64,000 bases of DNA from an uncultured Prevotellaceae bacterium (lineage in GTDB: Bacteria > Bacteroidota > Bacteroidia > Bacteroidales > Bacteroidaceae): assembly GCA_946188395.1 (NCBI GenBank), contig CAMHUU010000012.1:1-64000 (forward strand), given 5' to 3'. A model generated the notes under the pieces. The model was not told where the DNA came from and did not search any database. It saw only the letters and a list, made by a program, of their open reading frames with translations. Below are positions 39,852 through 49,822 of the stretch, piece by piece. Every line of letters starts with the position of its first letter. Position 1 is the first letter of the stretch. Position numbers and translations under genes: made by a program.

Positions 39852-40637
39852 TTAGTCGCGCCAGTAGGCTTCAAAATGGTGGGTGACGCGCTGTTCGACC
39901 GGGGGTAGCGTCATATAGTCGCCATAGGTTCGCTCCAGATAATCCTTGTAGCCCACCATCGTCTTATACAGCTTTCCTTCGAACTCGATATCGACCGACG
40001 AGGCTATGTCCTCGGCAGGGAAACAGCCTTTCATCTTAGGGCCGGCCTCCGTCATGTTGCAGACAGTTTGGGTGGGTGTTTCGAGGATGATGAGCCGCCG
40101 GATGCGACGGTTCAGCTGCTTCAGCGTGTAGGGCAGACATTTGTAGCAGAGATAAGCCAGTCGAGAGTGCAGCGGATTGCTGTTCGAGATCTTGCAACGG
40201 CGAATCTTGTAGAACAGCTTCTTCTGCCGGAAAACCCGTTTGCGCAGCCGTAAATCATCGGTCACATAGTCCACTGGGAAGATATCCATGAAGACGCCAA
40301 TCTCGTAACCTTCGGTCTCGTCCTCGACCATCAGCGTGCGCTGGTCAATCACTTTAGCAAAGGTATAATAATAATGTGGCTCCGTTGCAGGATTAATGGC
40401 GCGATAAACACCCTTTGCATCAGCATAGGTCTGCAGGAACTGCTCATAGTCCTTGCGAGGCATATAGATGTCAATATCGTCGTCCCAGGGGATATAACCC
40501 TTGTGGCGCACCGCTCCGATGAGCGTACCACTCGACAGGAAATAGCGCAGACCGTGAGCCTCGCAGAAGCTATGAACGCTGTCGAGAATGCCCATCTGAA
40601 TCTGTCGCAACTCGTGAATATCTTCTATCTTTCTCAA
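39852..40637 (-). CDS. LicD family phosphotransferase
   Basis: LSSGTLIGAVRHKGYIPWDDDIDIYMPRKDYE; no upstream ATG, so a TTG start at 40637 or 40670 is inferred. Confidence 0.88.
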   Translation of the reverse strand: MRKIEDIHELRQIQMGILDSVHSFCEAHGLRYFLSSGTLIGAVRHKGYIPWDDDIDIYMPRKDYEQFLQTYADAKGVYRAINPATEPHYYYTFAKVIDQRTLMVEDETEGYEIGVFMDIFPVDYVTDDLRLRKRVFRQKKLFYKIRRCKISNSNPLHSRLAYLCYKCLPYTLKQLNRRIRRLIILETPTQTVCNMTEAGPKMKGCFPAEDIASSVDIEFEGKLYKTMVGYKDYLERTYGDYMTLPPVEQRVTHHFEAYWRD

Positions 40638-40656
40638 AACGCTCAACTCTAAACTT

Positions 40657-41748
40657 TCAACTCCTACCAAACAGCCACTTCTTGAAGAACGGGCTGATGC
40701 GGAGAATGTTGGAAGTGATGATACTAAAGCCGATAACGACCAGTCCCAACAATACGGAAAGGACGATATCGACTACGAAATTATGGGGATAGCTCTTGAA
40801 GAACTCACCAACGTGCGGCAGGTCGGGCATGAACAGGAAATGGATGAGATAGATGTCGAGTGTCCGACGGCCGATGTACTGCAGCGACGCACCCATGAAG
40901 GTCATTCGGGTGAAATACTGATGGTAGTGGCGGAAATACATGAACGTGATGGTGAGCAGTCCGAAACGTGAGATGGTAAGGGGAATGACAGCCCACGTCA
41001 TACGCATCGTGTGCCACTTCAGGGCGTCGAGCGTGGCCAGTATGACGATAACGATTACGGCCGGGAAGAACCACTTCGAGTCCATCACCTTCTGGGCATT
41101 CGTCCAATAGCGGTGCACGATATTGCCGTATAGGAAGAAGGGGAAATAGAGGAGCACCTGCACGAAGGAGGTGTCCTGAAGGAAATAGAACAAATCGGTC
41201 TTCTTGCCATGGAAACCGGCAGCCCACGAGAAATATTGGGGCTGATAGTTCGTTTCATAGAACACCAACGACACGAGGAACAACAGGGTGATGGGAATCC
41301 ACGATTTCCACTTCAGTTTGCTCTCGAGATAGGAGAACACATAGTAGATGATAAACATGTAGAGCAGGGCGATGGTAAACCAATAGCCGCCCTTCATGGG
41401 AAGATGGATGGCATTCTCGACAGCCGGCCAGAAATGGCGGTTCAGGATGGCCATTGCCAGGAAGAAGAACACCACCGTAGGAATGGTCTGAACCTTGATT
41501 TTCTTCCATACCAACGAACCGAAATTCTGCAGGTTCCACACCTGCGACGCCTTATAGGCCAGGAAACCGCTGACGAAGAAGAACAAGGGCATGCGGAACA
41601 AGATGAGGAAGGGGATGGCCGACGAATGTTTCCATTCCTCACCAAAGCCCATGCCAGCCACATGGTTGGCAACAACCAGTATCATGGTAAATCCGCGGAG
41701 GGCGTCGAGCCACTCCAAACGAGGTTTTTTAGCTACTTTGTTCTCCAT
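40657..41748 (-). CDS. Acyltransferase 3 family membrane protein
   Basis: RLEWLDALRGFTMILVVANHV, FLILFRMPLFFFVSGFLAYK. Confidence 0.85.
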   Translation of the reverse strand: MENKVAKKPRLEWLDALRGFTMILVVANHVAGMGFGEEWKHSSAIPFLILFRMPLFFFVSGFLAYKASQVWNLQNFGSLVWKKIKVQTIPTVVFFFLAMAILNRHFWPAVENAIHLPMKGGYWFTIALLYMFIIYYVFSYLESKLKWKSWIPITLLFLVSLVFYETNYQPQYFSWAAGFHGKKTDLFYFLQDTSFVQVLLYFPFFLYGNIVHRYWTNAQKVMDSKWFFPAVIVIVILATLDALKWHTMRMTWAVIPLTISRFGLLTITFMYFRHYHQYFTRMTFMGASLQYIGRRTLDIYLIHFLFMPDLPHVGEFFKSYPHNFVVDIVLSVLLGLVVIGFSIITSNILRISPFFKKWLFGRS

Positions 41749-41824
41749 ATTCGCTGCAAAAATACAAAAAAAAAGTGAAAAGTGAAGAGTGAAGTCACTT
41801 TTTTTCGTACTTTTGCACTACGAT

Positions 41825-43273
41825 ATGGACAATTTGAAGGAGAAAACAGCAAAAGGCATAGCCTGGGGAGCCGTCAACAACGGGGCTACTCAGGTGTTGA
41901 ACTTGGTGTTTGGTATCTTCCTGGGACGACTGCTCTCGACGGAAGACTATGGTATTCTGGCCCTGATTACCATCTTCACGCTGTTGGCAGGATGTATCCA
42001 GGCGGCAGGATTCTCGCAGGCGCTGGCCAATCTGAAGCCGCCCACGCAGCGCGACTACAACGCTGTGGCGTGGTTCAACATCATTGCCGGATTCACGCTG
42101 TATGCCATTCTGTTTCTCTGTGCACCGCTGATTGCGCAGTTCTTCGACCAGCCCGTGCTGACGGACGTGTCGCGACTGGCATTCCTCACCATTCCCATAT
42201 CGGCTGTCGGCATTGTGCCGAACGCCAAGCTTTGGATAGAGCTGCGCAATCGCGAACAGGCCATTGCCAGCATCACCGCCCTGATGACGTCGGGCTGTTG
42301 TGGCGTATGGCTGGCGTGGAACGGATACGGATACTGGAGTCTGGCGTGGCAACAGGTGATATACATCAGCGTGGCCAACATCCTGAAATACTACTTCACA
42401 GGCTGGATACCCACCCTACCGGTCGACTTCAGTCCCATTCGCAGGATGTTTAACTTCTCGTCGAAAATGCTGTTGACAAACATGCTGACGGTCATCAGCC
42501 AGAGCGTGCTGACGTTTATCTTCGGAAAACTTTCAGCCCAAAATCTGCTGTCCATCTCAGAAGTGGGACTGTTCAATCAGGCCAACAAATGGAACACCAT
42601 GGGCAGTTCGCTGGTTTCAAACACGATGGCACAGGTGGCACAGCCCGTCCTGGCGAACGTCAGCAACGAGGAGGAGCGTCAGGAGCGCATCTTCCGCAAG
42701 ATGCTGCGCTTCACATCGTTCCTGACCTTCCCGCTGATGTTCGGACTGGCACTGACTGCCCACGAATTCATTCTGCTGACGGTGGGCCCCACGTGGGAAC
42801 GCTGTGTGCCCCTGCTTCAGATACTGTGTATGGGAGGCGCCTTCCTGCCGTTGCAGGGCCTCTACCAGAATCTGATCATCAGTCGTGGACGTTCGGACAT
42901 CTACCTACGGCTCGTAGCGCTCCAGATTGCGCTGCAGATAGGCATCACGCTGAGTCTGTCGACACAGGGCATTACGGTGATGGTGGCTGCATTCTCGGCT
43001 TTGAACGTGTTATACACCCTTTGCTGGCATCTGGCCTTACAGCGCATACACCCGTTGGCATTATGGGATGTCTTGAAAGACGTCGTGCCCTTTGCCGTGA
43101 TTGCCGCTACGGTGATGCTGGCAACACACTACATCACGCTTAGCATCCCTACGCTCTGGGTATTGATGTTGGTTCGTGTCGTTGTCGCCGCCCTACTCTA
43201 TTTCTGCATCATGAGGCTGCTCAACGTGGCCATTCTGAAAGAATGCCTGCAATTTATCAGAAAGAAGCCATAA
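41825..43273 (+). CDS. Oligosaccharide flippase family (Wzx-like) protein
   Basis: TAKGIAWGAVNNGATQVLNLVFGIFLGRLLSTEDYGILAL. Confidence 0.88.
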   Translation: MDNLKEKTAKGIAWGAVNNGATQVLNLVFGIFLGRLLSTEDYGILALITIFTLLAGCIQAAGFSQALANLKPPTQRDYNAVAWFNIIAGFTLYAILFLCAPLIAQFFDQPVLTDVSRLAFLTIPISAVGIVPNAKLWIELRNREQAIASITALMTSGCCGVWLAWNGYGYWSLAWQQVIYISVANILKYYFTGWIPTLPVDFSPIRRMFNFSSKMLLTNMLTVISQSVLTFIFGKLSAQNLLSISEVGLFNQANKWNTMGSSLVSNTMAQVAQPVLANVSNEEERQERIFRKMLRFTSFLTFPLMFGLALTAHEFILLTVGPTWERCVPLLQILCMGGAFLPLQGLYQNLIISRGRSDIYLRLVALQIALQIGITLSLSTQGITVMVAAFSALNVLYTLCWHLALQRIHPLALWDVLKDVVPFAVIAATVMLATHYITLSIPTLWVLMLVRVVVAALLYFCIMRLLNVAILKECLQFIRKKP

Positions 43274-44228
43274 GACGTTTCTTATAGCACCATTTCACTG
43301 TCAGATAGCCCAGTCGGAGCAAGGAGATGGTCTGACGGTGAGCAAATAGCCCTTGTAAGCATCGGAAAAGTCCTGTTTGCGGCCTATAGGAAAGGAGTTC
43401 TGCCAGTTGTTGTTTATCCATTCCCACAGCCAACGCCTGATAATAGACATTGAGCATGCCTGTTTCGAGGGCAAACAGGAAATCGCCGTTCTTGTCGTTC
43501 TGCCGGAAATACTGCCAAAGTGTTTCGTTGGCTTTGACATACGACAGCACATGTTTCATAGACAAGTGGTTGGCAAATGTACTGGCAGAAGAGTCGTCGC
43601 GGTAGAAATAGACGGAATCCTCGACGTAGGCCACCTGTTGGGCTGCATGAATGAGTCGCGGTGTCAGCGCCATATCCTCTGCCATATTGATGCCTTCGAC
43701 AGAGTCAATGCCGTATTCCGTATAGACCGTCTTACGAATCAGGCGTGCCCAGATATGAGGAAGCAAGGTGTGTTGTATCAGCATCAATTTCAAACAGACA
43801 TCCCTGTCGCCATGCCACTCATGATGAGCGACGATGGTTCCGTTTTCGAAATCCGAGCTGTAGTTGCCCGAAACAATATCGGCCCCCGTCTGTTGTTGGC
43901 GGGCTACCAGCTTTTCAATAGCATCCAACGGCAAATGGTCGTCGCTATCGACATTCAACACGAAATCGCCAGTCGCAGCTGCTAAGGCGGTTTTTCGTGC
44001 TGCACCCAACCCGCGGTTACGGTCGTGGCGGATGATGTGCATCTGGGGCTCGCGATAAGGATATTCCGAAAGTACCTGCTGGATAATGGAAATGCTGTTG
44101 TCCGGCGTGCAGTCGTCGACAAAGACGTATTCTATGTCATTGTACGTCTGTCCGAAAAGCGTTTTCGCACACTGGTCAACGTATTTCTCTACGCCATAAA
44201 CGGGTACCAATACAGAAACTTTCATCAT
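43257..44228 (-). CDS. Glycosyltransferase family 2 protein
   Basis: MKVSVLVPVYGVEKYVDQCAKTLFGQTYNDIEYVFVDDCTPDNS, LNVDSDDHLP. Confidence 0.92.
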   Translation of the reverse strand: MMKVSVLVPVYGVEKYVDQCAKTLFGQTYNDIEYVFVDDCTPDNSISIIQQVLSEYPYREPQMHIIRHDRNRGLGAARKTALAAATGDFVLNVDSDDHLPLDAIEKLVARQQQTGADIVSGNYSSDFENGTIVAHHEWHGDRDVCLKLMLIQHTLLPHIWARLIRKTVYTEYGIDSVEGINMAEDMALTPRLIHAAQQVAYVEDSVYFYRDDSSASTFANHLSMKHVLSYVKANETLWQYFRQNDKNGDFLFALETGMLNVYYQALAVGMDKQQLAELLSYRPQTGLFRCLQGLFAHRQTISLLRLGYLTVKWCYKKRLMASF

Positions 44229-45038
44229 CTACTCGATAGGAATATGCTTAAACTTGCTGTTCAGGAACGACATCACTTTTGAAAGCCACTTGATGAGCGG
44301 GAAAAGGCTTTGGAAATGAGACAACACCGTAAAGTCGTGCAACATGCTGTTGTTGACACGCGAGAAGCGCAGATAGTCGGCCCGATAAAACGGATCGACC
44401 AACTCGTCAATCATCCGGCGGTTCTCCGTCAATGTATCTCTCCAACGCTGTTTGCTAAGGCCTCCGCCTTCACAGATGGCCAGCACTTCCGGCACTACGG
44501 TAACTGTCGCCCGATCCTTCACCACGGGTTCTACTACCGATTTCAGGTCGGCAATCAGTTTATACGACTCATCGAAACCATATTTCTGCAGCACCTCTTT
44601 GCGGTAATAGACTGCCTGATGGCAGATGCCGATAGAAAGCAGGTCGTAGAGCGTCATAGTCGCTTTCGGCATTCGTTGTTGCCCTCCGTAGAGATCGCCG
44701 CCCAATATGATGTCACCCTCGTAACGGCTCACAAGCGACAGGATGTCGGCATTGGCAAACACGTCGCCAGCATTCATAAACACCACGTAGTCGCCGTGCA
44801 CCAGTTTGATGCCTTTGTTCATGGCATTGTAGATGCCGTTGTCGCGCTCTGAGACAGAAGTGCTGATGATATCCTGGTTGTCGGCAATGACGTCGAGCGA
44901 ACGGTCCTGACTGCCTCCGTCGATTACGATGACTTCGCGCTGAGCATAGTCCAGCTGGCGAATGCTCTTCAGCGTCCGCAGCAGGCCGTCAGCGTTGTTG
45001 TAGGTGACAACAATGATAGAATATTGTCGTTTATCCAT
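44229..45038 (-). CDS. Glycosyltransferase family 2 protein
   Basis: YSIIVVTYNNADGLLRTLKSIRQLDYAQREVIVIDGGSQDRS, YVVFMNAGDVFAN. Confidence 0.92.
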   Translation of the reverse strand: MDKRQYSIIVVTYNNADGLLRTLKSIRQLDYAQREVIVIDGGSQDRSLDVIADNQDIISTSVSERDNGIYNAMNKGIKLVHGDYVVFMNAGDVFANADILSLVSRYEGDIILGGDLYGGQQRMPKATMTLYDLLSIGICHQAVYYRKEVLQKYGFDESYKLIADLKSVVEPVVKDRATVTVVPEVLAICEGGGLSKQRWRDTLTENRRMIDELVDPFYRADYLRFSRVNNSMLHDFTVLSHFQSLFPLIKWLSKVMSFLNSKFKHIPIE

Positions 45039-45044
45039 GACTGC

Positions 45045-45581
45045 TTACCGGTAATATTGTTCTACTAAGGCCTCTATGCGTTCTGACACCAGCCCTCGGA
45101 TACACTCCCCCGCCCTAACCTTCCGACGAATCTCCGTGCTGGAAACGTCAAGCAAGGGAACGTCGATGGTTCCGGTATATTCGTCGCGGGGATAGACCAC
45201 AACATCATAGTGGCGAAGAATGTCCTTCCAATGGTACCAACGGGTGAAATGAGCCCAATTATCGCCACCTATCAACAAGAAGAAGCGATGGTCAGGGTAA
45301 TCCGCCGACAGATGTTGCAGCGTGTTCCATGTATAGGAGGGTTTGGGCAAGCGAAACTCATAATCGCAGGCCACCACTCCATCAACGTTCTCCAAAGCCT
45401 GTTGTGCCAACGAAAAACGCAGACCGTCGTCCAGCAAATCGGACTCCTGTTTCAGTGGGTTCTGCGGCGATACCATCAGCCACACCTCATCCAAGCGACA
45501 TTGTGTCAATGCCGCACGGGCTATGGCCACATGTCCACAATGAATGGGGTTGAACGATCCACCGAAGATGCCGATATTCAT
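45045..45581 (-). CDS. nadD: Nicotinate-nucleotide adenylyltransferase
   Basis: MNIGIFGGSFNPIHCGHVAIARAAL; VSSTEIRRKVRAG. Confidence 0.93.
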   Translation of the reverse strand: MNIGIFGGSFNPIHCGHVAIARAALTQCRLDEVWLMVSPQNPLKQESDLLDDGLRFSLAQQALENVDGVVACDYEFRLPKPSYTWNTLQHLSADYPDHRFFLLIGGDNWAHFTRWYHWKDILRHYDVVVYPRDEYTGTIDVPLLDVSSTEIRRKVRAGECIRGLVSERIEALVEQYYR

Positions 45582-45596
45582 GGAGCCGATAACTGG

Positions 45597-46169
45597 TTAG
45601 AGTCCCAAGAAGTCGTTCACCACTTGCAGGGTTTCCTGCTTGGCCACATCCAAATTGTCATTCACAATGACGTGGTCAAACTGAGGGGCGAATGTCATCT
45701 CATACTCCGCTTTGGCCAGACGCTCGGCAATGGCTTCAGGAGTATCGGTACCACGACCTTCCAGACGACGGCGCAACTCATCAACAGAAGGCGGCTGGAT
45801 GAAAAGGCTCAGGGCCTCGTCACCATAGTATTTCTTGATATTGATGCCACCCTTGACATCAACGTCGAACACCACATTCTGTCCAGCTTCGCGCTGGTTC
45901 TCAACCTGTTGTTTCAAAGTGCCGTAGAATCGGTTCTCATATACTTCTTCATACTCCAGAAACTCGTCGTTCTGTATTTTCTCCTTGAATTCCTCGGGAG
46001 TCAGGAAGAAATACTCCACTCCGTTCTGCTCCGTGCCGCGAGGGGCTCGTGAGGTACAAGAAATGGAGAAATACAACTTCAATTCCGGATGCTCGCGCAT
46101 CAGCCAGTTCACAATAGTACTCTTTCCGCTGCCACTTGGGGCAGAAACGATTAACATCTTTCCTTTCAT
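45597..46169 (-). CDS. gmk: Guanylate kinase
   Basis: MKGKMLIVSAPSGSGKSTIVNWLMREHPELKLYFSISCTSRAPRGTEQNGVEYFF. Confidence 0.96.
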   Translation of the reverse strand: MKGKMLIVSAPSGSGKSTIVNWLMREHPELKLYFSISCTSRAPRGTEQNGVEYFFLTPEEFKEKIQNDEFLEYEEVYENRFYGTLKQQVENQREAGQNVVFDVDVKGGINIKKYYGDEALSLFIQPPSVDELRRRLEGRGTDTPEAIAERLAKAEYEMTFAPQFDHVIVNDNLDVAKQETLQVVNDFLGL

Positions 46170-46203
46170 ATCCGTATCATCCGTTAAATCTGTGGTCAAA
46201 AAA

Positions 46204-47076
46204 CTATAGCGCGTTCAGCACTTGTTCCTTGATCTGTTCAAGTTCGTCCTTCATCATCACCACAATGTTCTGCATCTCGGCCTGGTTCGACTTCGAGCCT
46301 GTGGTATTGATTTCGCGGCCCATCTCCTGGGCGATGAATCCCAACTTCTTGCCCTGTCCGGCAGCATCGGCCATCGTTTCGCGGAAATACTTAAGATGGT
46401 TGGTCAGACGCTGTTTTTCCTCGCTGATATCCAACTTCTCGATATAATAAATCAGTTCCTGTTCCAGACGATTCTTGTCGTACTCAGCCTCAGGAATCTG
46501 CTTTAGTCCGTCGACAATACGCGAACGGATCTTTTCCACACGGGCCTTTTCGTAGGGCTCTATGGACAACAACAGACGCTCGATATTGTCAATTTTTTCT
46601 GCAAACTTCTTCTCCAAAGCGGCACCCTCCTGCGTACGGAAGTCCACCAAATGCTGAATGGCCTCGCCGACACCCTGACGGGCAGCTTTCCACTCTTCCT
46701 CATCGAGCACTTCGACTTCCGTCTTTGTCAGTACATCAGGCATACGCACCAAAATCTGCATCCAGTCAGTATTTTGCATGTTATGACCTGCAGCAAAAGC
46801 CTGCAATTGCGAGAGGTAGTTTTCCATCAGCGCCGTATTCACAGGAGCAGCTTCTGTGGCAGCATCTTTTTCTATCCAAATGGCAAACTCCACCTTACCA
46901 CGTTGCAACTGCTCAGCAATCAGCTGACGAATCTCCATTTCCTTTTCACGATAAAGAGGGGCAATACGGGTGGTCAGGTCAAGCTGCTTCGAATTGAGCG
47001 ACTTGATTTCAACGTTAATTTTTTTTTCTTTGTAGAGCACGACAGTCTTGCCGTAGCCCGTCATTGATTGTATCAT
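46204..47076 (-). CDS. YicC family protein (endoribonuclease)
   Basis: MIQSMTGYGKTVVLYKEKKINVEIKSLNSKQLDLTTR; EMGREINTTGSKSNQAEMQNIVVMMKDELEQIKEQVLN. Confidence 0.93.
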   Translation of the reverse strand: MIQSMTGYGKTVVLYKEKKINVEIKSLNSKQLDLTTRIAPLYREKEMEIRQLIAEQLQRGKVEFAIWIEKDAATEAAPVNTALMENYLSQLQAFAAGHNMQNTDWMQILVRMPDVLTKTEVEVLDEEEWKAARQGVGEAIQHLVDFRTQEGAALEKKFAEKIDNIERLLLSIEPYEKARVEKIRSRIVDGLKQIPEAEYDKNRLEQELIYYIEKLDISEEKQRLTNHLKYFRETMADAAGQGKKLGFIAQEMGREINTTGSKSNQAEMQNIVVMMKDELEQIKEQVLNAL

Positions 47077-47100
47077 AACTCGGTTTTTTCTTAAATATGG

Positions 47101-47164
47101 TTGCAAAGGTACAAAAATTTTATGAAACATGCGAGTATTGATGGAAAAATTCGTACCTTTGCAA
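47101..47164. promoter_or_regulatory. Divergent promoter region with mirror-image -7 boxes
   Basis: ttgcaaaggta (47101-47111) and tacctttgcaa (47154-47164). Confidence 0.65.
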
Positions 47165-47179
47165 ATTAAAAAGAGATAT

Positions 47180-47875
47180 ATGGCTTGTATTCTACATATA
47201 GAAACCAGTACAGATGTCTGTTCGGTAGCTGTTTCGGAGGACGGACAATGCATCTTCGAACAACAGAAACGCGGTGAACGGGGTGCTGGTGCTGAACATT
47301 TGGGAACAATGATTGACGAAGCGATGTCGTTTACCGACAATCACGCCATACCGTTTGATGCGGTCGCTGTCAGTTGCGGTCCAGGCTCCTATACTGGGCT
47401 GCGCATTGGCGTTTCAATGGCCAAAGGCATCTGCTATGGCCGCGACTTGAAACTGCTGGCAGTCCCCACTTTGGAACTGCTGTGCGTCCCCGTGCTGCTC
47501 AGAAATCCGGAAATGGAAGAGAACGCATTACTCTGTCCCATGCTCGATGCTCGCAGGATGGAGGTCTATGCAGCTCTTTACGACCGCAGTCTGAAGGCGG
47601 TTCGTCCCGTCAGCGCTGACATAGTAGAAGCCGACACTTACAAGCAGTGGCTTGACGAACGTCCCATCTATTTCTTCGGTAATGGAGCACAAAAGTGTAT
47701 GGATACGATCAATCACGCAAATGCTCACTATATAGAGAACATTGCCCCATTGGCAAAATGGATGCAGCCACTGGCTGAGAAACGTTTCCTGAATGAGCAG
47801 TTCGAAAACGTGGCCTACTTCGTACCTTTCTATCTAAAGGACTTCGTGGCCATCAAACCCAAGAAATTATTATGA
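47180..47875 (+). CDS. tsaB: tRNA threonylcarbamoyladenosine biosynthesis protein TsaB
   Basis: MACILHIETSTDVCSVAVSEDGQ; AVSCGPGSYTGLRIGVSMAKGICYG. Confidence 0.95.
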   Translation: MACILHIETSTDVCSVAVSEDGQCIFEQQKRGERGAGAEHLGTMIDEAMSFTDNHAIPFDAVAVSCGPGSYTGLRIGVSMAKGICYGRDLKLLAVPTLELLCVPVLLRNPEMEENALLCPMLDARRMEVYAALYDRSLKAVRPVSADIVEADTYKQWLDERPIYFFGNGAQKCMDTINHANAHYIENIAPLAKWMQPLAEKRFLNEQFENVAYFVPFYLKDFVAIKPKKLL

Positions 47876-48486
47876 CTATGGATATAAAAGGATTAGACTA
47901 TAACACCCAGCGCGAGAAGCTGGTGATGCCTGAATATGGGCGCGAAATACAAAAGATGGTGGAATTGGCTGTCAGCCTGCCCACCAAAGAAGAACGCAAC
48001 ATTTGTGCACAGTCTATCATACGACAGATGGAAAGCAAGAATTCACAGATTCGGACCAATCCGGACTATGAACAGACCCTTTGGGACCATCTCTATCTGA
48101 TGAGCCACAAGCAACTTGACATTGACTGGCCCTTCGATGTGGACGAGGCTGAGAAGATTCACACCAAGCCCCAGCCGCTGCCTCTGCCAGGAAAAGACGG
48201 AGTACCCTATCAACGCCACTACGGGCGTCTGATGGCCAAGGTCTTTGAAGAACTGAAGACCATGCCTGAGGGGCCTGAACGTGACGAACTGGTGCGCCAG
48301 ACGGCAAACCAGATGAAACGCGACCTGACAACGTGGGGACATGGTTCGATGGACGACGAACGTGTCGCTGACGATTTAGCCCGCTTCACGGATGGCGTCA
48401 TCCAGCTCGACCTTTCTGACTTCGAGTTCGAGCACATGGCATCTGCCAAGTCTGGCGACGGCAAACGCAACAAGAAAAAGAAATAA
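47872..48486 (+). CDS. DUF4290 domain-containing protein
   Basis: LDYNTQREKLVMPEYGREIQKMVELAVSLPTKEERN; overlaps the tsaB end by 4 nt. Confidence 0.88.
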   Translation: MTMDIKGLDYNTQREKLVMPEYGREIQKMVELAVSLPTKEERNICAQSIIRQMESKNSQIRTNPDYEQTLWDHLYLMSHKQLDIDWPFDVDEAEKIHTKPQPLPLPGKDGVPYQRHYGRLMAKVFEELKTMPEGPERDELVRQTANQMKRDLTTWGHGSMDDERVADDLARFTDGVIQLDLSDFEFEHMASAKSGDGKRNKKKK

Positions 48487-48487
48487 A

Positions 48488-49792
48488 ATGGCAACATTCA
48501 AGATTGAAGGCGGAACCCTGCTCAGCGGCGAGATTACTCCGCAAGGCGCAAAAAACGAAGCCTTGCAGGTCATTTGTGCTACCTTGCTGACAGGCGAGCC
48601 TGTTACCATCAGCAACATTCCCAACATCCGTGACGTTAACAACCTGATTCAGTTGTTGAAAGATGTCGGAGTGAAGGTTCTTCCAGGAAAACCAGGAGTC
48701 TTTACCTTCCAAGCCGACCAGTTGAATTTGGAATTTCTGGAGAGCGACAAGTTTGTTGAGAGATGCGCCCAATTGCGTGGATCTGTGTTGATGATTGGTC
48801 CATTATTGGCCCGCATGGGCAAAGCCATTATTGCCAAACCCGGTGGCGATAAAATCGGGCGCCGGCGTCTGGACACCCATTTCTTAGGATTCCAAAAGTT
48901 AGGGGCAAAATTCCACCAGTTGGACGACCGCGAGGTTTACGAAATCGGAGCAAAGCGTCTGAAAGGTTCGTACATGCTGCTTGACGAGGCTTCTGTAACC
49001 GGTACGGGCAATATCATTATGGCTGCCGTACTTGCCGAAGGTACCACTACTATTTACAATGCAGCCTGCGAACCTTATATACAGCAACTCTGTCACATGC
49101 TTAACCGCATGGGAGCCGACATCAGCGGTATCAGCAGTAATCTGCTGACCATCAAAGGTGTTAAACAACTTCACGGCACTGACCACAGGTTGTTGCCCGA
49201 CATGATTGAAGTAGGTTCCTTTATCGGAATGGCAGCTATGTGCGGTGCTGGAGTGCGCATCAAGGATTGTTCGCTCAGCAATTTGGGTATTATCCCTGAA
49301 GCCTTCCGTCGTCTGGGCGTAAAGATTGAAGTCAATGGCGACGACCTGTTTGTTCCACAACAGAAACACTATGTGGTCGACTCGTTTATCGACGGAACCA
49401 TTATGACGCTGGCTGATGCACCTTGGCCCGGACTGACGCCCGACCTGCTCAGCGTGCTCATCGTAGTAGCCACACAGGCTCGCGGCAGTGTATTGTTCCA
49501 TCAGAAAATGTTCGAGAGCCGTTTGTTCTTCGTCGACCGACTCATCGACATGGGAGCACAGATTATCCTCTGCGACCCACATCGTGCCGTTGTTGTTGGT
49601 CACGACCGCAAATTGAAGCTCCGTGCCAGCCGCATGTCCAGTCCTGATATCCGTGCTGGTATTGCCCTGCTGATTGCGGCCATGAGCGCCAACGGCACTA
49701 GCATCATCAGCAACATCGAGCAGATTGACCGCGGCTATGAAAACATCGAAGCCCGTCTGAATGCGCTGGGGGCTAAAATTGAGAGAATATAG
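48488..49792 (+). CDS. murA: UDP-N-acetylglucosamine 1-carboxyvinyltransferase
   Basis: FKIEGGTLLSGEITPQGAKNEALQVICATLLT; TPDLLSVLIVVATQARGSVLFHQKMFESRLFFVDRL. Confidence 0.96.
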   Translation: MATFKIEGGTLLSGEITPQGAKNEALQVICATLLTGEPVTISNIPNIRDVNNLIQLLKDVGVKVLPGKPGVFTFQADQLNLEFLESDKFVERCAQLRGSVLMIGPLLARMGKAIIAKPGGDKIGRRRLDTHFLGFQKLGAKFHQLDDREVYEIGAKRLKGSYMLLDEASVTGTGNIIMAAVLAEGTTTIYNAACEPYIQQLCHMLNRMGADISGISSNLLTIKGVKQLHGTDHRLLPDMIEVGSFIGMAAMCGAGVRIKDCSLSNLGIIPEAFRRLGVKIEVNGDDLFVPQQKHYVVDSFIDGTIMTLADAPWPGLTPDLLSVLIVVATQARGSVLFHQKMFESRLFFVDRLIDMGAQIILCDPHRAVVVGHDRKLKLRASRMSSPDIRAGIALLIAAMSANGTSIISNIEQIDRGYENIEARLNALGAKIERI

Positions 49793-49822
49793 CTGTTGGC
49801 AATCAGCTGTTAACAATTAGCA

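Noticed and set aside
46204-47340. Longer yicC-like ORF from 47340
   Set aside because: Conserved start MIQSMTGYGK at 47076; the extension overlaps the divergent promoter and tsaB.
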